From positions 191,501-255,500 of the forward strand of contig NZ_CP102288.1 in the NCBI RefSeq assembly GCF_025151535.1: a DNA stretch of 64,000 bases, read 5' to 3'. Of this stretch, positions 16,956 to 27,007 are shown in pieces. The DNA is from Segatella copri DSM 18205. Lineage in GTDB: Bacteria > Bacteroidota > Bacteroidia > Bacteroidales > Bacteroidaceae. Each line of letters opens with the position of its first letter. Position 1 is the first letter of the stretch. The notes beneath the pieces were generated by a model. That model ran no database searches and was not told where the DNA came from. It worked only from the letters and a program-made list of their open reading frames with translations. Made by a program: the position numbers and the translations under genes.

Positions 16956-19445
16956 ATGAAATTTTTGAAGAAGTATCTACTGGATATTCTGGTAGTTATT
17001 GCATTTGCAATCATCTCCTTCGTCTACTTTATGCCTGCCGATATGGACGGACGAATCCTCTTCCGACATGATGCAGCGGCAGGAAAGGGACTGGGACATG
17101 AAAAGGAACTCTTCCAGCAGCAGACGGGAGAGACTACACGATGGACGAACTCGGTGTTTGGCGGTATGCCTACCTATCAGATGTCGCCTTCGTATGACAG
17201 TAATCAGGTGCTCAGCCAGATTGTGAAGGCATATCATCTGTGGTTGCCGGACTATGTTTGGTATGTCTTTGTATACCTCCTGGGCTTCTATATCATGCTG
17301 CGTGCCTTCAACTTCAGACAGTCGCTGGCGGTGCTGGGAAGTATCATCTGGGCATTCTCGTCCTACTTTTTCATCATTATCGCTGCCGGACATATCTGGA
17401 AGGTATGGGCGCTGGCTTATCTGCCTCCGATGATTGCGGGCGTGGTGCTTGCCTATCGGGGCAAGTATCTCAAGGGACTGCTCCTTACTGCCATCTTCTC
17501 GGCTTTCGAGGTGCAGGCTAACCACGTGCAGATGACTTATTACTACCTCTTTATCATCCTCTTCATGGTGATTGCCTTCCTGGCAGATGCCATCAAGAAA
17601 GGCGAACTCGCACGCTTCGGAAAGGCTACGGCAGTATGCGTGGTGGGTGCCCTCATCGGTATCTCGCTCAACCTCTCGAACCTTTATCATACCTGGCAGT
17701 ATGGTCAGGAAACCATGCGAGGAAAGAGTGAACTTGTAAAGAAAAATGCGGCTAACCAGACCAGCAGCGGACTGGATAGAGACTATATCACACAGTGGAG
17801 CTACGGTATCGACGAAACCTGGACGCTGATGATTCCGGATGCCAAGGGCGGTGCCTCCGTTCCGCTGGCGCAGAACCAGCAGGCGATGGAGAAGGCTGAT
17901 CCTAACTTCGTTCAGATTTACCAGCAGCTGGGACAGTACTGGGGCAACCAGCCGGGAACGAGCGGACCGGTATATGTAGGCGCCTTCGTCTGCATGCTCT
18001 TTATCCTGGGTCTGTTTATCGTGAAGGGTCCGATGAAGTGGGCGATGCTTGCTGCCACCATCCTGAGCATCCTGCTCGCCTGGGGTAGAAACTTCATGCC
18101 GTTTACCAATTTCTTCCTCGATTATGTGCCGATGTATGCCAAGTTCCGTACGGTGGCATCTATCCTGGTCATCGCAGAATTCACCATCCCGCTCCTGGCG
18201 ATGATGGCGCTGAAGAAGATTGTGGATGAGCCAGAGATTCTGACAGAGAAGATAAAATATGTATATGCCAGTTTCGGTCTGACAGCAGGCTTCTGTCTGC
18301 TTTTTGCCATCATGCCGGGCGTATTCTTCCCTGATTTCGTATCGGTACAGGAGACACAGGCGCTGCAGCAGTTGCCTCAGGAGTATATCTCTCCAATCAT
18401 GAGCAATCTGACAGATATCCGCAAGGGCATCTTCACATCCGACTGCTGGCGTTCGTTCTGGATCATCCTCATCGGTTCGGCACTGCTGATGCTCTTCAAG
18501 ATGAAGAAGCTGGGCAAGGAATATATGATTGCCGGTATCGCCGTGCTCTGTCTGGTGGATATGTGGATGGTGAACAAGCGCTATCTCTACGATGATATGT
18601 TCGTAGACAAGGCGCAGCGCGATACACCGCAGCAGATGACCGAGACCGACAAGATTATCTGCCGTGACAAGGAACTCGACTATCGTGTGCTGAATCTGGC
18701 ATCGAATACATTCAATGAGAACGAAACCTCTTACTACCACAAGAGCATCGGCGGTTATCATCCAGCCAAGCTCCGTCGCTACCAGGAGATGATTGAGGCA
18801 CATATTGCTCCTGAGATGCAGAAGACGATGCAGGCGGTAGCTGCTGCGGGCGGCGATATGACCAAGGTGAACGGCGACAGTATCTATCCGGTATTGAACA
18901 TGCTGAATACCAAATACTTCATCATGCCGCTGCAGGGCGGACAGACCGTTCCGGTTCAGAATCCGTATGCCTACGGCAATGCATGGTTCGTAGACGAGGT
19001 GAAGTATGTGAACAATGCCAACGAGGAAATCGATGGTGTGGGCAAGGTGAACCTCCGACATGTGGCTGTGGCTGATGCCAAATTCAAGGAACAGCTGGCG
19101 CAGAGCGTGAAGCAGGATGATACTTCGGTGGTGAAGATGACGCAGTATAAGCCGAACAACCTGACTTACGAGGTGAAGTCGAGCAAGGGCGGCGTGATCG
19201 TATTCTCTGAGATTTACTATCCGGGCTGGACGGCTACGGTTGATGGACAGCCGGCTGAACTGGGTAGGGTAAACTATATTCTGCGTGCGCTGAACGTGAA
19301 AGCAGGCAGCCATAAGGTAGTGCTCGATTTCCATCCTCAGTCGCTCAAGAATACCGAGACTGTGGCTTACATCGGTTATGGCGTTCTGGCTCTCCTTATT
19401 ATAATAGGTGTAGTGGTTGAGGTGAGAAAACGCAAGAAGGAATAG
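16956..19445 (+). CDS. YfhO-family multi-spanning membrane protein
   Basis: About 829 residues from ATG 16956; the upstream extension to 16911 overlaps the promoter. The N-terminal two thirds has about 12 hydrophobic helices, beginning with LLDILVVIAFAIISFVYF. A loop after TM1 carries FRHDAAAGKGLGHEKEL and NSVFGGMPTYQM, the conserved Bacteroidetes YfhO signature. The C-terminal periplasmic domain (VFSEIYYPGWTATVDGQPA) is followed by a last helix. YfhO proteins have a GT-C-like fold; B. subtilis YfhO glycosylates lipoteichoic acid, but the substrate in Bacteroidetes is unknown. The GSCFA gene follows 47 bases later. Confidence 0.85.
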   Translation: MKFLKKYLLDILVVIAFAIISFVYFMPADMDGRILFRHDAAAGKGLGHEKELFQQQTGETTRWTNSVFGGMPTYQMSPSYDSNQVLSQIVKAYHLWLPDYVWYVFVYLLGFYIMLRAFNFRQSLAVLGSIIWAFSSYFFIIIAAGHIWKVWALAYLPPMIAGVVLAYRGKYLKGLLLTAIFSAFEVQANHVQMTYYYLFIILFMVIAFLADAIKKGELARFGKATAVCVVGALIGISLNLSNLYHTWQYGQETMRGKSELVKKNAANQTSSGLDRDYITQWSYGIDETWTLMIPDAKGGASVPLAQNQQAMEKADPNFVQIYQQLGQYWGNQPGTSGPVYVGAFVCMLFILGLFIVKGPMKWAMLAATILSILLAWGRNFMPFTNFFLDYVPMYAKFRTVASILVIAEFTIPLLAMMALKKIVDEPEILTEKIKYVYASFGLTAGFCLLFAIMPGVFFPDFVSVQETQALQQLPQEYISPIMSNLTDIRKGIFTSDCWRSFWIILIGSALLMLFKMKKLGKEYMIAGIAVLCLVDMWMVNKRYLYDDMFVDKAQRDTPQQMTETDKIICRDKELDYRVLNLASNTFNENETSYYHKSIGGYHPAKLRRYQEMIEAHIAPEMQKTMQAVAAAGGDMTKVNGDSIYPVLNMLNTKYFIMPLQGGQTVPVQNPYAYGNAWFVDEVKYVNNANEEIDGVGKVNLRHVAVADAKFKEQLAQSVKQDDTSVVKMTQYKPNNLTYEVKSSKGGVIVFSEIYYPGWTATVDGQPAELGRVNYILRALNVKAGSHKVVLDFHPQSLKNTETVAYIGYGVLALLIIIGVVVEVRKRKKE

Positions 19446-19492
19446 CGGGGATTGCAAATCCCCTTAGACTGATAGACAGATTGCAAATTCTA

Positions 19493-20317
19493 ATGATGCG
19501 ATTTAGAACAGAAATAGATATTCCGAAGGCCGACTTCGAGATAGAGGCGGCAGAGCGGATGCTCTTTGTGGGCAGTTGCTTTGCCGACAATCTGGGTAGG
19601 AGGTTTGTGGAGAACCGCTTCCGGGCTACGGTGAATCCCTTCGGGGTGATGTATAATCCGGCAAGCATTCTCCATACGGTAGAGAAATGTTCCGAGGTCC
19701 GCCCTCGTGTGGCTGTCTTTACGCTGGGTACCAACCATGTGTATATCCTGAAGGAGACGGGCGAGATAGTGGACAACTGCCAGAAGCGCCCGCAGCGCCT
19801 CTTCGAAGAGCGGGAACTGAGCGTGGACGAATGTGCAGGCTATCTGCAGAAGGCTATCAGTCTGCTGAAATCGCAGACCGCAGCATCTGATGGCAGTGAA
19901 GGCACTCTGAAGGTAATCATCACGGTAAGTCCTATCCGCTATGCGAAATACGGCTATCACGGGAGTCAGCTTTCGAAGGCTACGCTCCTGCTGGCAGCCG
20001 ATAAGCTGGTGAAGGAGAATCCCGGAGTGGTGAGCTATTTTCCGGCTTACGAGATCATGAACGATGAACTTCGTGACTACCGCTTCTACAAGGAAGACAT
20101 GCTGCACCCGAGCGAACAGGCTGTGGAATATATCTGGGAGCGGTTCCGGGCAACTTACTTCGGCAAGGCAGCGGAGCTGTTTCTGGAAGACTGGAGGCCT
20201 ATCCGCGAAGCACTCGGCCACAAGCCCTTCCATCCCGAGAGCGAGGAACACCAGAAGTTCATCGCCAGGACGGAAGAGAAAAACAGACAATTTGAGGAGA
20301 AATATCATCTCTTATAA
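19493..20317 (+). CDS. GSCFA-domain protein (SGNH-hydrolase-like)
   Basis: About 275 residues. The frame is open from a TTG at 19481, but the ATG pair at 19493/19496 is preferred. The family-naming motif FVGSCFADNLGRRF is at 25-38, with Ser28 in the place of the SGNH nucleophile. A conserved middle block VSPIRYAKYGYHGSQ (about 142-156) and DMLHPSEQAVEYIW (with the Asp-x-x-His pair) near residue 200 complete the fold. Family members are presumed esterases or acyltransferases acting on surface or cell-wall glycans; no substrate can be named. The location between YfhO and MurF-Alr hints at envelope biogenesis. Confidence 0.85.
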   Translation: MMRFRTEIDIPKADFEIEAAERMLFVGSCFADNLGRRFVENRFRATVNPFGVMYNPASILHTVEKCSEVRPRVAVFTLGTNHVYILKETGEIVDNCQKRPQRLFEERELSVDECAGYLQKAISLLKSQTAASDGSEGTLKVIITVSPIRYAKYGYHGSQLSKATLLLAADKLVKENPGVVSYFPAYEIMNDELRDYRFYKEDMLHPSEQAVEYIWERFRATYFGKAAELFLEDWRPIREALGHKPFHPESEEHQKFIARTEEKNRQFEEKYHLL

Positions 20318-20344
20318 AATAAAGAATATTTAAATAACAAGACA

Positions 20345-22822
20345 ATGACATATACTATTGAAAAGGTAACCACACTGATAGGTGCGCGTCGCTATGGAGA
20401 CAATGATACCAACATCGGTTTTATCCTGACCGATAGTCGTTCACTTTGTTTCCCAGAGGAAACTCTGTTCTTTGCGCTCAAGTCGGAGCGTAATGATGGT
20501 CATAACTACATCCCTGAGTTGTATCGCAGAGGTGTGAAAAACTTTGTTGTAACGAATGTGCCAAAGGGCTATGCTTCTGATTATCCGGGAGCCAACTTCC
20601 TGAAGGTAGTAAACACGCTCGAGGCTCTCCAGCGTCTGGCTGAGCGCCACCGTGACGAGTTTAACATCCCTATCGTAGGCATCACGGGCTCAAATGGCAA
20701 GACCATGGTCAAGGAGTGGCTCTACCAGCTGCTTTCGCCAAGCATGTTTGTTACCCGCAGTCCGCGCAGTTATAACTCTCAGATAGGTGTGCCATTGTCG
20801 GTATGGCTGATGAACGAGCAGACCCAGGTGGGCGTTTTCGAGGCAGGTATCAGTATGCCTGGCGAAATGCTTGCCCTGCGTGACATCATCCAGCCAACCA
20901 TCGCTGTACTGACCAATCTGGGTGCTGCCCATCAGGAGAACTTCTCTTCCATGGAGGAGAAATGCCGGGAGAAACTCATCCTCTTCCATGACGCAGAGAC
21001 CGTAATCTATGATGGCGATGACGAGGTTATCAACAAGGTGATAGCCGAATATCCCGACTATAAGGGCGAGAAACTCTTCTGGTCGCTCAAGAATGCGGAG
21101 GCTCCTTTCTATGTAAAGAACATCGAGAAGCAGCAGAGCGTGACCGTGATTACCTATATATATAAAGGTGAGGAAGACAGTTTCTCTATCCCGTTCATCG
21201 ACAATGCATCTGTACAGAATGCCATCATCTCTGCCGTCGTGGCATCGAAACTCGGTCTTTCGGCTGAAGATATCGACAAGCGCATGACACAGCTCGAACC
21301 TGTGGCAATGAGACTGGAGGTGAAAGTAGGACAGCACGGATGTACGCTGATCAACGACAGCTACAACAGTGATATCAATTCGCTTGATATCGCCCTCGAC
21401 TTCATGAACCGCCGTCCAGACCATCGCGGTCGTCGCCATACACTGATATTGAGCGACATCTACCAGAGCGGTCAGGCACCGGAGGCATTATATAAAGAGG
21501 TGAGCGATTTAGCCCGTAAGCGTGGCGTGGTAAAGTTCATCGGTATCGGTCCTGAGCTCTGCAAGCAGCACGACGTGATTCAGATTTCAGAGAAGTTCTT
21601 CTTCCCGAATGTAGAGGAATTCATCGCCAGCGAGGTGTTTGCTTCCCTGCGCGATGAGGTGATTCTGCTGAAGGGCGCCCGTCAGTTTGGCTTTGACCAG
21701 CTCACCGAACTACTGGTACAGAAGGTACACGAGACTACGCTGGAGGTGAATCTGAATGCCGTGGTAGCCAATCTGAACTACTACCGTGCGTTTATGAAGC
21801 CGGAAACCAAGCTGGTATGCATGATCAAGGCAGACGGCTACGGTGCAGGTGCCGTGGAGATAGCCAAGACCCTGCAGGATCATCGTGTAGACTATCTGGC
21901 TGTGGCTGTAGCCGATGAGGGCGTTACGCTGCGCAAGAACGGCATCACCAGCAACATCATGATCATGAATCCGGAGATGACCGCCTTCAAGACCATGTTC
22001 GATTACGACCTGGAGCCGGAGGTTTACTCTTTCCGTCTGCTCGATGCGCTCATCAAGGCAGCTGAGAAAGAGGGCGTAACCGGTTTCCCTGTCCATATCA
22101 AGCTGGATACCGGCATGCACCGCATGGGCTTCGACCCTGAGAACGATATGGAGGAACTCATCGGCAAGCTGAAGCACCAGAATGCCATCATCCCACGTTC
22201 TGTGTTCTCTCACTTCGTGGGCAGCGATGACGACAGCTTCGATGATTTCTCAGCTCATCAGTTTGAACTCTTCGACAAGGGCAGCAAGCAGTTGCAGGCA
22301 GCCTTCGACCATAAGATATTGCGCCATATCTGCAATTCGGCAGGTATCGAGCACTTCCCGGAGCGCCAGCTGGATATGTGCCGTCTGGGACTCGGGCTCT
22401 ACGGTATCAATTCGCGCAACAACAAGACCATCAACTGCGTGAGCACCCTGAAGACAACCATTCTGCAGATGCACAACGTGAAGGCAGGCGACAGTGTGGG
22501 CTACAGCCGCAAGACGATTCTCGACAGAGACAGCGTCATCGCAGCCATCCCTATCGGATATGCTGACGGACTGAACCGCCGTCTGGGCAACCGTCATGCC
22601 TACTGTCTGGTGAACGGCCAGAAGGCAGAATATGTGGGCAACATCTGTATGGATGTGGCTATGATAGACGTGACTGACATCCCTTGCAAGGAAGGAGATT
22701 CGGTAGAAATCTTCGGCGAGCATCTGCCTGTCCAGACACTGAGCGACATCCTCGAGACCATCCCTTACGAGGTGCTGACCACCATCAGCAACCGTGTGAA
22801 GAGAGTTTACTTCCAGGACTAG
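20345..22822 (+). CDS. Bifunctional MurF (UDP-MurNAc-tripeptide:D-Ala-D-Ala ligase)/alanine racemase
   Basis: An 825-residue fusion. Residues 1 to about 455 are MurF: ATP loop GITGSNGKT (112-120), GVFEAGISMPGEM and the Mur-ligase C-domain start NDSYNSDINSLDIALDF. Residues from about 465 on are alanine racemase: VNLNAVVANLNYY, PLP-binding Lys495 in MIKADGYGAGA, and catalytic Tyr720 in VGYSRKT followed by AAIPIGYADGLNRR. One polypeptide thus makes D-Ala and adds D-Ala-D-Ala to the peptidoglycan precursor. The fusion is a known Bacteroidetes trait. The gene starts 27 bases after the GSCFA gene and ends before the terminator at 22903. Confidence 0.95.
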   Translation: MTYTIEKVTTLIGARRYGDNDTNIGFILTDSRSLCFPEETLFFALKSERNDGHNYIPELYRRGVKNFVVTNVPKGYASDYPGANFLKVVNTLEALQRLAERHRDEFNIPIVGITGSNGKTMVKEWLYQLLSPSMFVTRSPRSYNSQIGVPLSVWLMNEQTQVGVFEAGISMPGEMLALRDIIQPTIAVLTNLGAAHQENFSSMEEKCREKLILFHDAETVIYDGDDEVINKVIAEYPDYKGEKLFWSLKNAEAPFYVKNIEKQQSVTVITYIYKGEEDSFSIPFIDNASVQNAIISAVVASKLGLSAEDIDKRMTQLEPVAMRLEVKVGQHGCTLINDSYNSDINSLDIALDFMNRRPDHRGRRHTLILSDIYQSGQAPEALYKEVSDLARKRGVVKFIGIGPELCKQHDVIQISEKFFFPNVEEFIASEVFASLRDEVILLKGARQFGFDQLTELLVQKVHETTLEVNLNAVVANLNYYRAFMKPETKLVCMIKADGYGAGAVEIAKTLQDHRVDYLAVAVADEGVTLRKNGITSNIMIMNPEMTAFKTMFDYDLEPEVYSFRLLDALIKAAEKEGVTGFPVHIKLDTGMHRMGFDPENDMEELIGKLKHQNAIIPRSVFSHFVGSDDDSFDDFSAHQFELFDKGSKQLQAAFDHKILRHICNSAGIEHFPERQLDMCRLGLGLYGINSRNNKTINCVSTLKTTILQMHNVKAGDSVGYSRKTILDRDSVIAAIPIGYADGLNRRLGNRHAYCLVNGQKAEYVGNICMDVAMIDVTDIPCKEGDSVEIFGEHLPVQTLSDILETIPYEVLTTISNRVKRVYFQD

Positions 22823-22902
22823 GAAGTGAAGAGGGAAGAACGAAGAGGGAAGAATGAAGACCGATTCGGTAAAAAATCATTTAAAAACGTATAAAAATAG
22901 AG

Positions 22903-22938
22903 AAATCCTATCAGAAATGTTCTGATGGGATTTTTTTT
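22903..22938 (+). terminator. Terminator after murF-alr
   Basis: A 14-bp stem with one T.G pair (22903-22916 with 22920-22933), loop ATG, followed by a T run. Confidence 0.8.
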
Positions 22939-22961
22939 GCGTAAATTTTTCCATCAAAACG

Positions 22962-22992
22962 TATTGTAATTGAAGAAAAAAGTGTATCTTTG
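22962..22992 (+). promoter_or_regulatory. Promoter of the hexuronate cluster
   Basis: TATTG (22962-22966), 18 bases, TATCTTTG (22985-22992). The leader of about 75 bases before the first gene is long enough to hold regulation, but no operator is recognised. Confidence 0.6.
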
Positions 22993-23073
22993 CACACAAC
23001 AAATCATAAAAAGACAAAAGAGGGTGCTCTTTGTCGTGTATTTTCTAACAATTAAACAATACTACAAATTAAA

Positions 23074-24429
23074 ATGGAACAAGTATTTAGCTATATTATC
23101 AGTCTCGGTGCGAGCGTGATGATGCCTATCATCTTCACGGTCATCGGTCTGTGTATTGGCATGAAATTAGGAAAGGCTTTGAAGTCGGGACTCTTCGTAG
23201 GCGTGGGTTTCGTAGGCTTGGGCGTGGTAACAGCATTGCTTACTACCAACTTCAACGACCCATTGAAGGCTATTTCAGACATCTACCACTTACAGTTAAA
23301 CGTTTTTGACATGGGATGGCCAGCAGCTGCAGCTGTAGCTTACAATACAGCAGTGGGCGCATTGATTATTCCAATCTGTCTGGGTGTCAACTTCCTGATG
23401 TTGATTACCAAGACAACACGTACAGTGAATATCGACCTCTGGAACTACTGGCACTTCGCCTTTATCGGTGCAGTGGCTTACTTCGTGATGGGTCAGAGTT
23501 TGCTCTGGGGCTATTTCGCAGCCATCGTCTGCTACATCAATACCTTGGTCTGTGCAGACCTGACAGCCGACAGATTCCAGAAATATTACGATTTGGATGG
23601 TATCTCTATTCCGCAGCCATTCTGCCAGAGTTTCATGCCATTCGCAATCGTTTTCAATAAACTCTTCGATATGATTCCGGGCTTCTCTAAGCTCGATATC
23701 GATGCAGAGGGACTGAAGAAGAAGTTTGGTGTGCTCGGCGAGCCACTGGTACTCGGTGTTATCGTAGGAGCCCTGATAGGTTGGGCAGCCCAGCTCGATA
23801 TCAAGAAGATTCTCTTCCTGGGTGTAACGATGGGAGCCGTGATGGAGCTGATTCCTCGTATTACAGCCCTGTTTATCGACGGTTTGAAGCCTATCTCAGA
23901 GAAGACACAGGAGTTGGTGAAGACCAAGTTTAACGGCAAGAAGGTTCATATCGGTATGAGTCCTGCCCTGGTAATCGGCCATCCTACTACTCTGGTAGCA
24001 TCTGTGATTCTGATTCCGGTTATCCTGGCTATCGCAGTCTTCCTGCCAGGCAACCAATTCTTGCCTTTAGCTTCGTTGGCAGGTATGTTCTACCTCTTCC
24101 CAATGATTCTGCCGTTTACAAGAGGTAATGTGGTGAAGACGCTTATCATCGGCCTGGTAACCCTCGTCATCGGTCTCTATTTTGTTACCGATATGGCACC
24201 AGACTTTACGCTGGCAGCCAACCAGGTTTATGCAGCAACAGGCGATAATGCCGCTCATATCCCTGACGGATTCTCAGGCGGTGCACTCGATTTCGCATCC
24301 TCTCTCTTCGGATGGGTTATCTATCGCGGTGTGAAGCTTTCATACGTAGGTATGGGTGTTCTCGCAGTCATCACGGTAGTCATGATGGTTATCAACCGTC
24401 AGCGCATCGTGAAGGAAGAAAAAAAGTAA
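23074..24429 (+). CDS. PTS galactitol-type EIIC permease (GatC-like), orphan
   Basis: A 451-residue membrane protein with about ten helices, matching the GatC/SgcC family (EIIC of the galactitol class): VMMPIIFTVIGLCIGMKLGKALKSGL as MMPIIFTVIGL then GKALKSGL, NDPLKAI, and LPLASLAGMFYLFP. EIIC domains form the sugar channel of phosphotransferase systems but need EIIA and EIIB for phosphorylation; no such gene is in the window. The next gene (27 bases on) is KduI and the third an ExuT-like symporter, so this permease probably handles a uronate-derived keto sugar. Whether it works as a PTS component or a facilitator is open. Confidence 0.8.
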   Translation: MEQVFSYIISLGASVMMPIIFTVIGLCIGMKLGKALKSGLFVGVGFVGLGVVTALLTTNFNDPLKAISDIYHLQLNVFDMGWPAAAAVAYNTAVGALIIPICLGVNFLMLITKTTRTVNIDLWNYWHFAFIGAVAYFVMGQSLLWGYFAAIVCYINTLVCADLTADRFQKYYDLDGISIPQPFCQSFMPFAIVFNKLFDMIPGFSKLDIDAEGLKKKFGVLGEPLVLGVIVGALIGWAAQLDIKKILFLGVTMGAVMELIPRITALFIDGLKPISEKTQELVKTKFNGKKVHIGMSPALVIGHPTTLVASVILIPVILAIAVFLPGNQFLPLASLAGMFYLFPMILPFTRGNVVKTLIIGLVTLVIGLYFVTDMAPDFTLAANQVYAATGDNAAHIPDGFSGGALDFASSLFGWVIYRGVKLSYVGMGVLAVITVVMMVINRQRIVKEEKK

Positions 24430-24456
24430 AAAGGTAAAAAATAAAACAAGATAATT

Positions 24457-25422
24457 ATGAAGAAATTAACATTAATATTAGCAGCAATGGTATTAACAGC
24501 AAGTCAGGCTTTTGGTCAGTGTGGAAAATGTGGTTATGAAGTGAAGGCAGAAAATGCCTACACTAACTACAACGTTCGTTATGCAAGCAATCCGATGGAT
24601 GCAAAGCACTATACAACAGACCGCCTTCGCAGTGAATTCGCTATCGAGAAGGTGTTTGCTCCAGGCGAGGTAAACTGGACATACACCATGTTCGACCGCT
24701 TCCTCATTGGTGGTGCTGAGCCAACAACCGCTCCTCTGAAGCTGACTTCTATCGCTCCTCTCTATACAGACAAGCCAAACGATGAGAAGAATCTGCTCGA
24801 CAACCGCGAGTTGGGTATCATCAACATCGGTGGCGAGGGTACTGTTACCGTTGACGGCAAGAAGTATACGCTCGGTTTCCAGGAGGCTCTCTATGTAGGT
24901 CGTGGTGCCAAGAACATCGAGGTAAGCAGCAAGGATGCAGCTAAGCCAGCTAAGTTCTATATGAACAGCGCTTGTGCTCATCAGACATATCCTACCAAGA
25001 AGGTTACCCTGAAGGATGCCAACAACATCAAGGCTGGTAGCCTGAAGGAGAGCAACGACCGTGTAATCCACCAGTTGATTATCGACGGTGTAGCCGGTGT
25101 TCGTACCTGCCAGTTGCAGATGGGTGTTACTGAGTTGAAGGAGGGTTCTGTATGGAACACCATGCCAGCTCATACTCACCTCCGCCGTATGGAGACTTAC
25201 CTCTATTATAATGTACCAGAGGGTCAGAAGATTCTCCACGTAATGGGTGAACCACAGGAGACACGTCCTATCTGGTTGAACAACGAGCAGGCTGTGATTT
25301 CTCCAGAGTGGTCTATCCACTGTGCAGCAGGTACCAGCAACTATACCTTTATCTGGGGTATGGCAGGTGAGAATCTGATCTACAACGATATGCAGGTAGT
25401 GAAGATTCCTACATTGGAATAA
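24457..25422 (+). CDS. kduI: 5-dehydro-4-deoxy-D-glucuronate isomerase with signal peptide
   Basis: A 321-residue KduI. It interconverts 5-keto-4-deoxyuronate and 2,5-diketo-3-deoxygluconate in pectin and glycosaminoglycan breakdown. The zinc site is H239, H241 (MPAHTHLRR), E246 (METYLYY) and H288 (WSIHCAAG). These are spaced exactly as in the E. coli enzyme (196, 198, 203, 245) with a constant offset of 43. The extra N-terminus is a signal peptide ([20 protein letters not shown], cut before QCGKCG), which predicts export to the periplasm, whereas KduI is normally cytoplasmic. The ATG at 24457 is the only good start. It follows the GatC gene by 27 bases. Confidence 0.92.
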   Translation: MKKLTLILAAMVLTASQAFGQCGKCGYEVKAENAYTNYNVRYASNPMDAKHYTTDRLRSEFAIEKVFAPGEVNWTYTMFDRFLIGGAEPTTAPLKLTSIAPLYTDKPNDEKNLLDNRELGIINIGGEGTVTVDGKKYTLGFQEALYVGRGAKNIEVSSKDAAKPAKFYMNSACAHQTYPTKKVTLKDANNIKAGSLKESNDRVIHQLIIDGVAGVRTCQLQMGVTELKEGSVWNTMPAHTHLRRMETYLYYNVPEGQKILHVMGEPQETRPIWLNNEQAVISPEWSIHCAAGTSNYTFIWGMAGENLIYNDMQVVKIPTLE

Positions 25423-25533
25423 TAAGATACATGATATGGCAACCTGGTTTATGATTAATATGAGCCAGGCTTTGCCGTCTAAATAGTAATCTAAAATAAA
25501 AATAAGTATAACGCTTAAAAACTTTTTTATAAA

Positions 25534-26997
25534 ATGAGCCCTATTACAACAAGTAAAATGTCCAACTTCCGTTGGGTAATCTGTGCGCTGCTCTTCATCG
25601 CAACTACAGTCAATTACATGGACCGTCAGGTTCTCTCTTTAACATGGAAAGACTTTATTGCTCCAGAATTCCACTGGACAGATGATCACTATGGTACCAT
25701 CACTGGTCTTTTCTCAATCTTCTATGCCATCGCCAACCTCTTCGCAGGTAAGTTCGTTGACTGGATGGGCACCAAGAAAGGTTATCTCATCGCCATCTTC
25801 GTATGGTCAACAGGTGCTGTGATGCACGCCGGTTGCGGTTGGGTAGCTATGCAGATGGAAGGATATGATTCTATCGAGGCGCTCCGCATGGTACAGGCTG
25901 GTAGTGATGCAGCAGTAGCGATTGCTACAATCAGTGTATGGCTGTTCCTCTCTTGCCGCTTGATTCTTGCTGTGGGTGAGGCAGGTAACTTCCCTGCAGC
26001 CATCAAGGTAACAGCAGAGTATTTCCCTAAGAAAGACCGTGCTTTCTCTACCGCTATCTTCAACAGTGGTGCTTCTGTAGGCGCTTTGGCAGCTCCAGCT
26101 ACCATTCCATTGTTGGCTCGCAGCATGGGCTGGGAGTGGGCTTTCATCATCATCGGTGTGCTCGGTTATGTATGGATGGGCCTCTGGGTATGGCTCTATG
26201 ACAAACCATCTAAGAGCAAGCATGTAAACAAGGCTGAACTTACTTACATTGAGCAGGATGAAGACCTTGAAAAGGTTGAGGCTGAGAAAGAGACAGAAAC
26301 TGTCGCTGAGGAGAAAACTATCGGCTTCCTGAAGTGCTTCAGCTACCGTCAGACCTGGTCATTTATCGTAGGTAAGTTAATGACTGATGGTGTTTGGTGG
26401 TTCTTCCTCTTCTGGGCACCTGCTTACTTCTCTGACCAGTATGGTTATTCTTCTGATTCAGGTATGGGTATTGCCCTCATCTTCACACTCTATGCTATTG
26501 TAACCGTATTGAGTATTGGTGGTGGTTACTTGCCAACTTACTTTGTTGACAAGAAGGGTATGAATCCATATATCGGTAGAATGCGTGCGATGTTGATTTT
26601 CGCTTGCTTCCCATTGCTCGGTTTGATAGCCCAGCCTATGGGTGAGTACAGTGCATGGTGGCCAGCTATCATCATCGGTTTGCTCGGTGCAGGTCATCAG
26701 GCATGGTCAGCTAACCTCTATTCTACCATCGGTGATATGTTCCCTAAGTCAACTGTAGCTACTATCACCGGTATTGGTGCGATGGCAGGTGGTATCGGTT
26801 CCTTCCTAATCAACAAGGGTTCCGGTATGCTCTTCACCTATGCAGATGGTCTGGGTTCAGACTTCAGCTTCATGGGCTTCGATGGCAAGCCAGGTGCCTA
26901 CATGATTGTATTCTGCATCTGTAGTGTTGCTTACCTCGTAGGCTGGTGCATCATGAAGGCATTGGTTCCTAAGTACAAGCCAATCGTTGTAGAATAA
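25534..26997 (+). CDS. MFS hexuronate transporter (ExuT-like, anion:cation symporter family)
   Basis: A 487-residue MFS transporter with 12 helices. The first helix motif FIATTVNYMDRQVLSL and the loop FVDWMGTKKGYLI are typical of the ACS family that includes ExuT. A charged cytoplasmic linker (residues about 235-265, EQDEDLEKVEAEKETE) separates the two halves. The position after KduI suggests it imports the isomerised or intact uronate. A 111-base gap before it contains a weak stem but no obvious promoter, so it is probably part of the same operon. A terminator follows at 27066. Confidence 0.88.
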   Translation: MSPITTSKMSNFRWVICALLFIATTVNYMDRQVLSLTWKDFIAPEFHWTDDHYGTITGLFSIFYAIANLFAGKFVDWMGTKKGYLIAIFVWSTGAVMHAGCGWVAMQMEGYDSIEALRMVQAGSDAAVAIATISVWLFLSCRLILAVGEAGNFPAAIKVTAEYFPKKDRAFSTAIFNSGASVGALAAPATIPLLARSMGWEWAFIIIGVLGYVWMGLWVWLYDKPSKSKHVNKAELTYIEQDEDLEKVEAEKETETVAEEKTIGFLKCFSYRQTWSFIVGKLMTDGVWWFFLFWAPAYFSDQYGYSSDSGMGIALIFTLYAIVTVLSIGGGYLPTYFVDKKGMNPYIGRMRAMLIFACFPLLGLIAQPMGEYSAWWPAIIIGLLGAGHQAWSANLYSTIGDMFPKSTVATITGIGAMAGGIGSFLINKGSGMLFTYADGLGSDFSFMGFDGKPGAYMIVFCICSVAYLVGWCIMKALVPKYKPIVVE

Positions 26998-27007
26998 TGA
27001 AAAGGCA

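Noticed and set aside
16977..19457. An 826-codon open frame on the minus strand across the YfhO gene
   Set aside because: It is antisense to a well-recognised gene, has no signal or family motif, and is His/Arg-rich in the way shadow frames are. No promoter is visible at its start.
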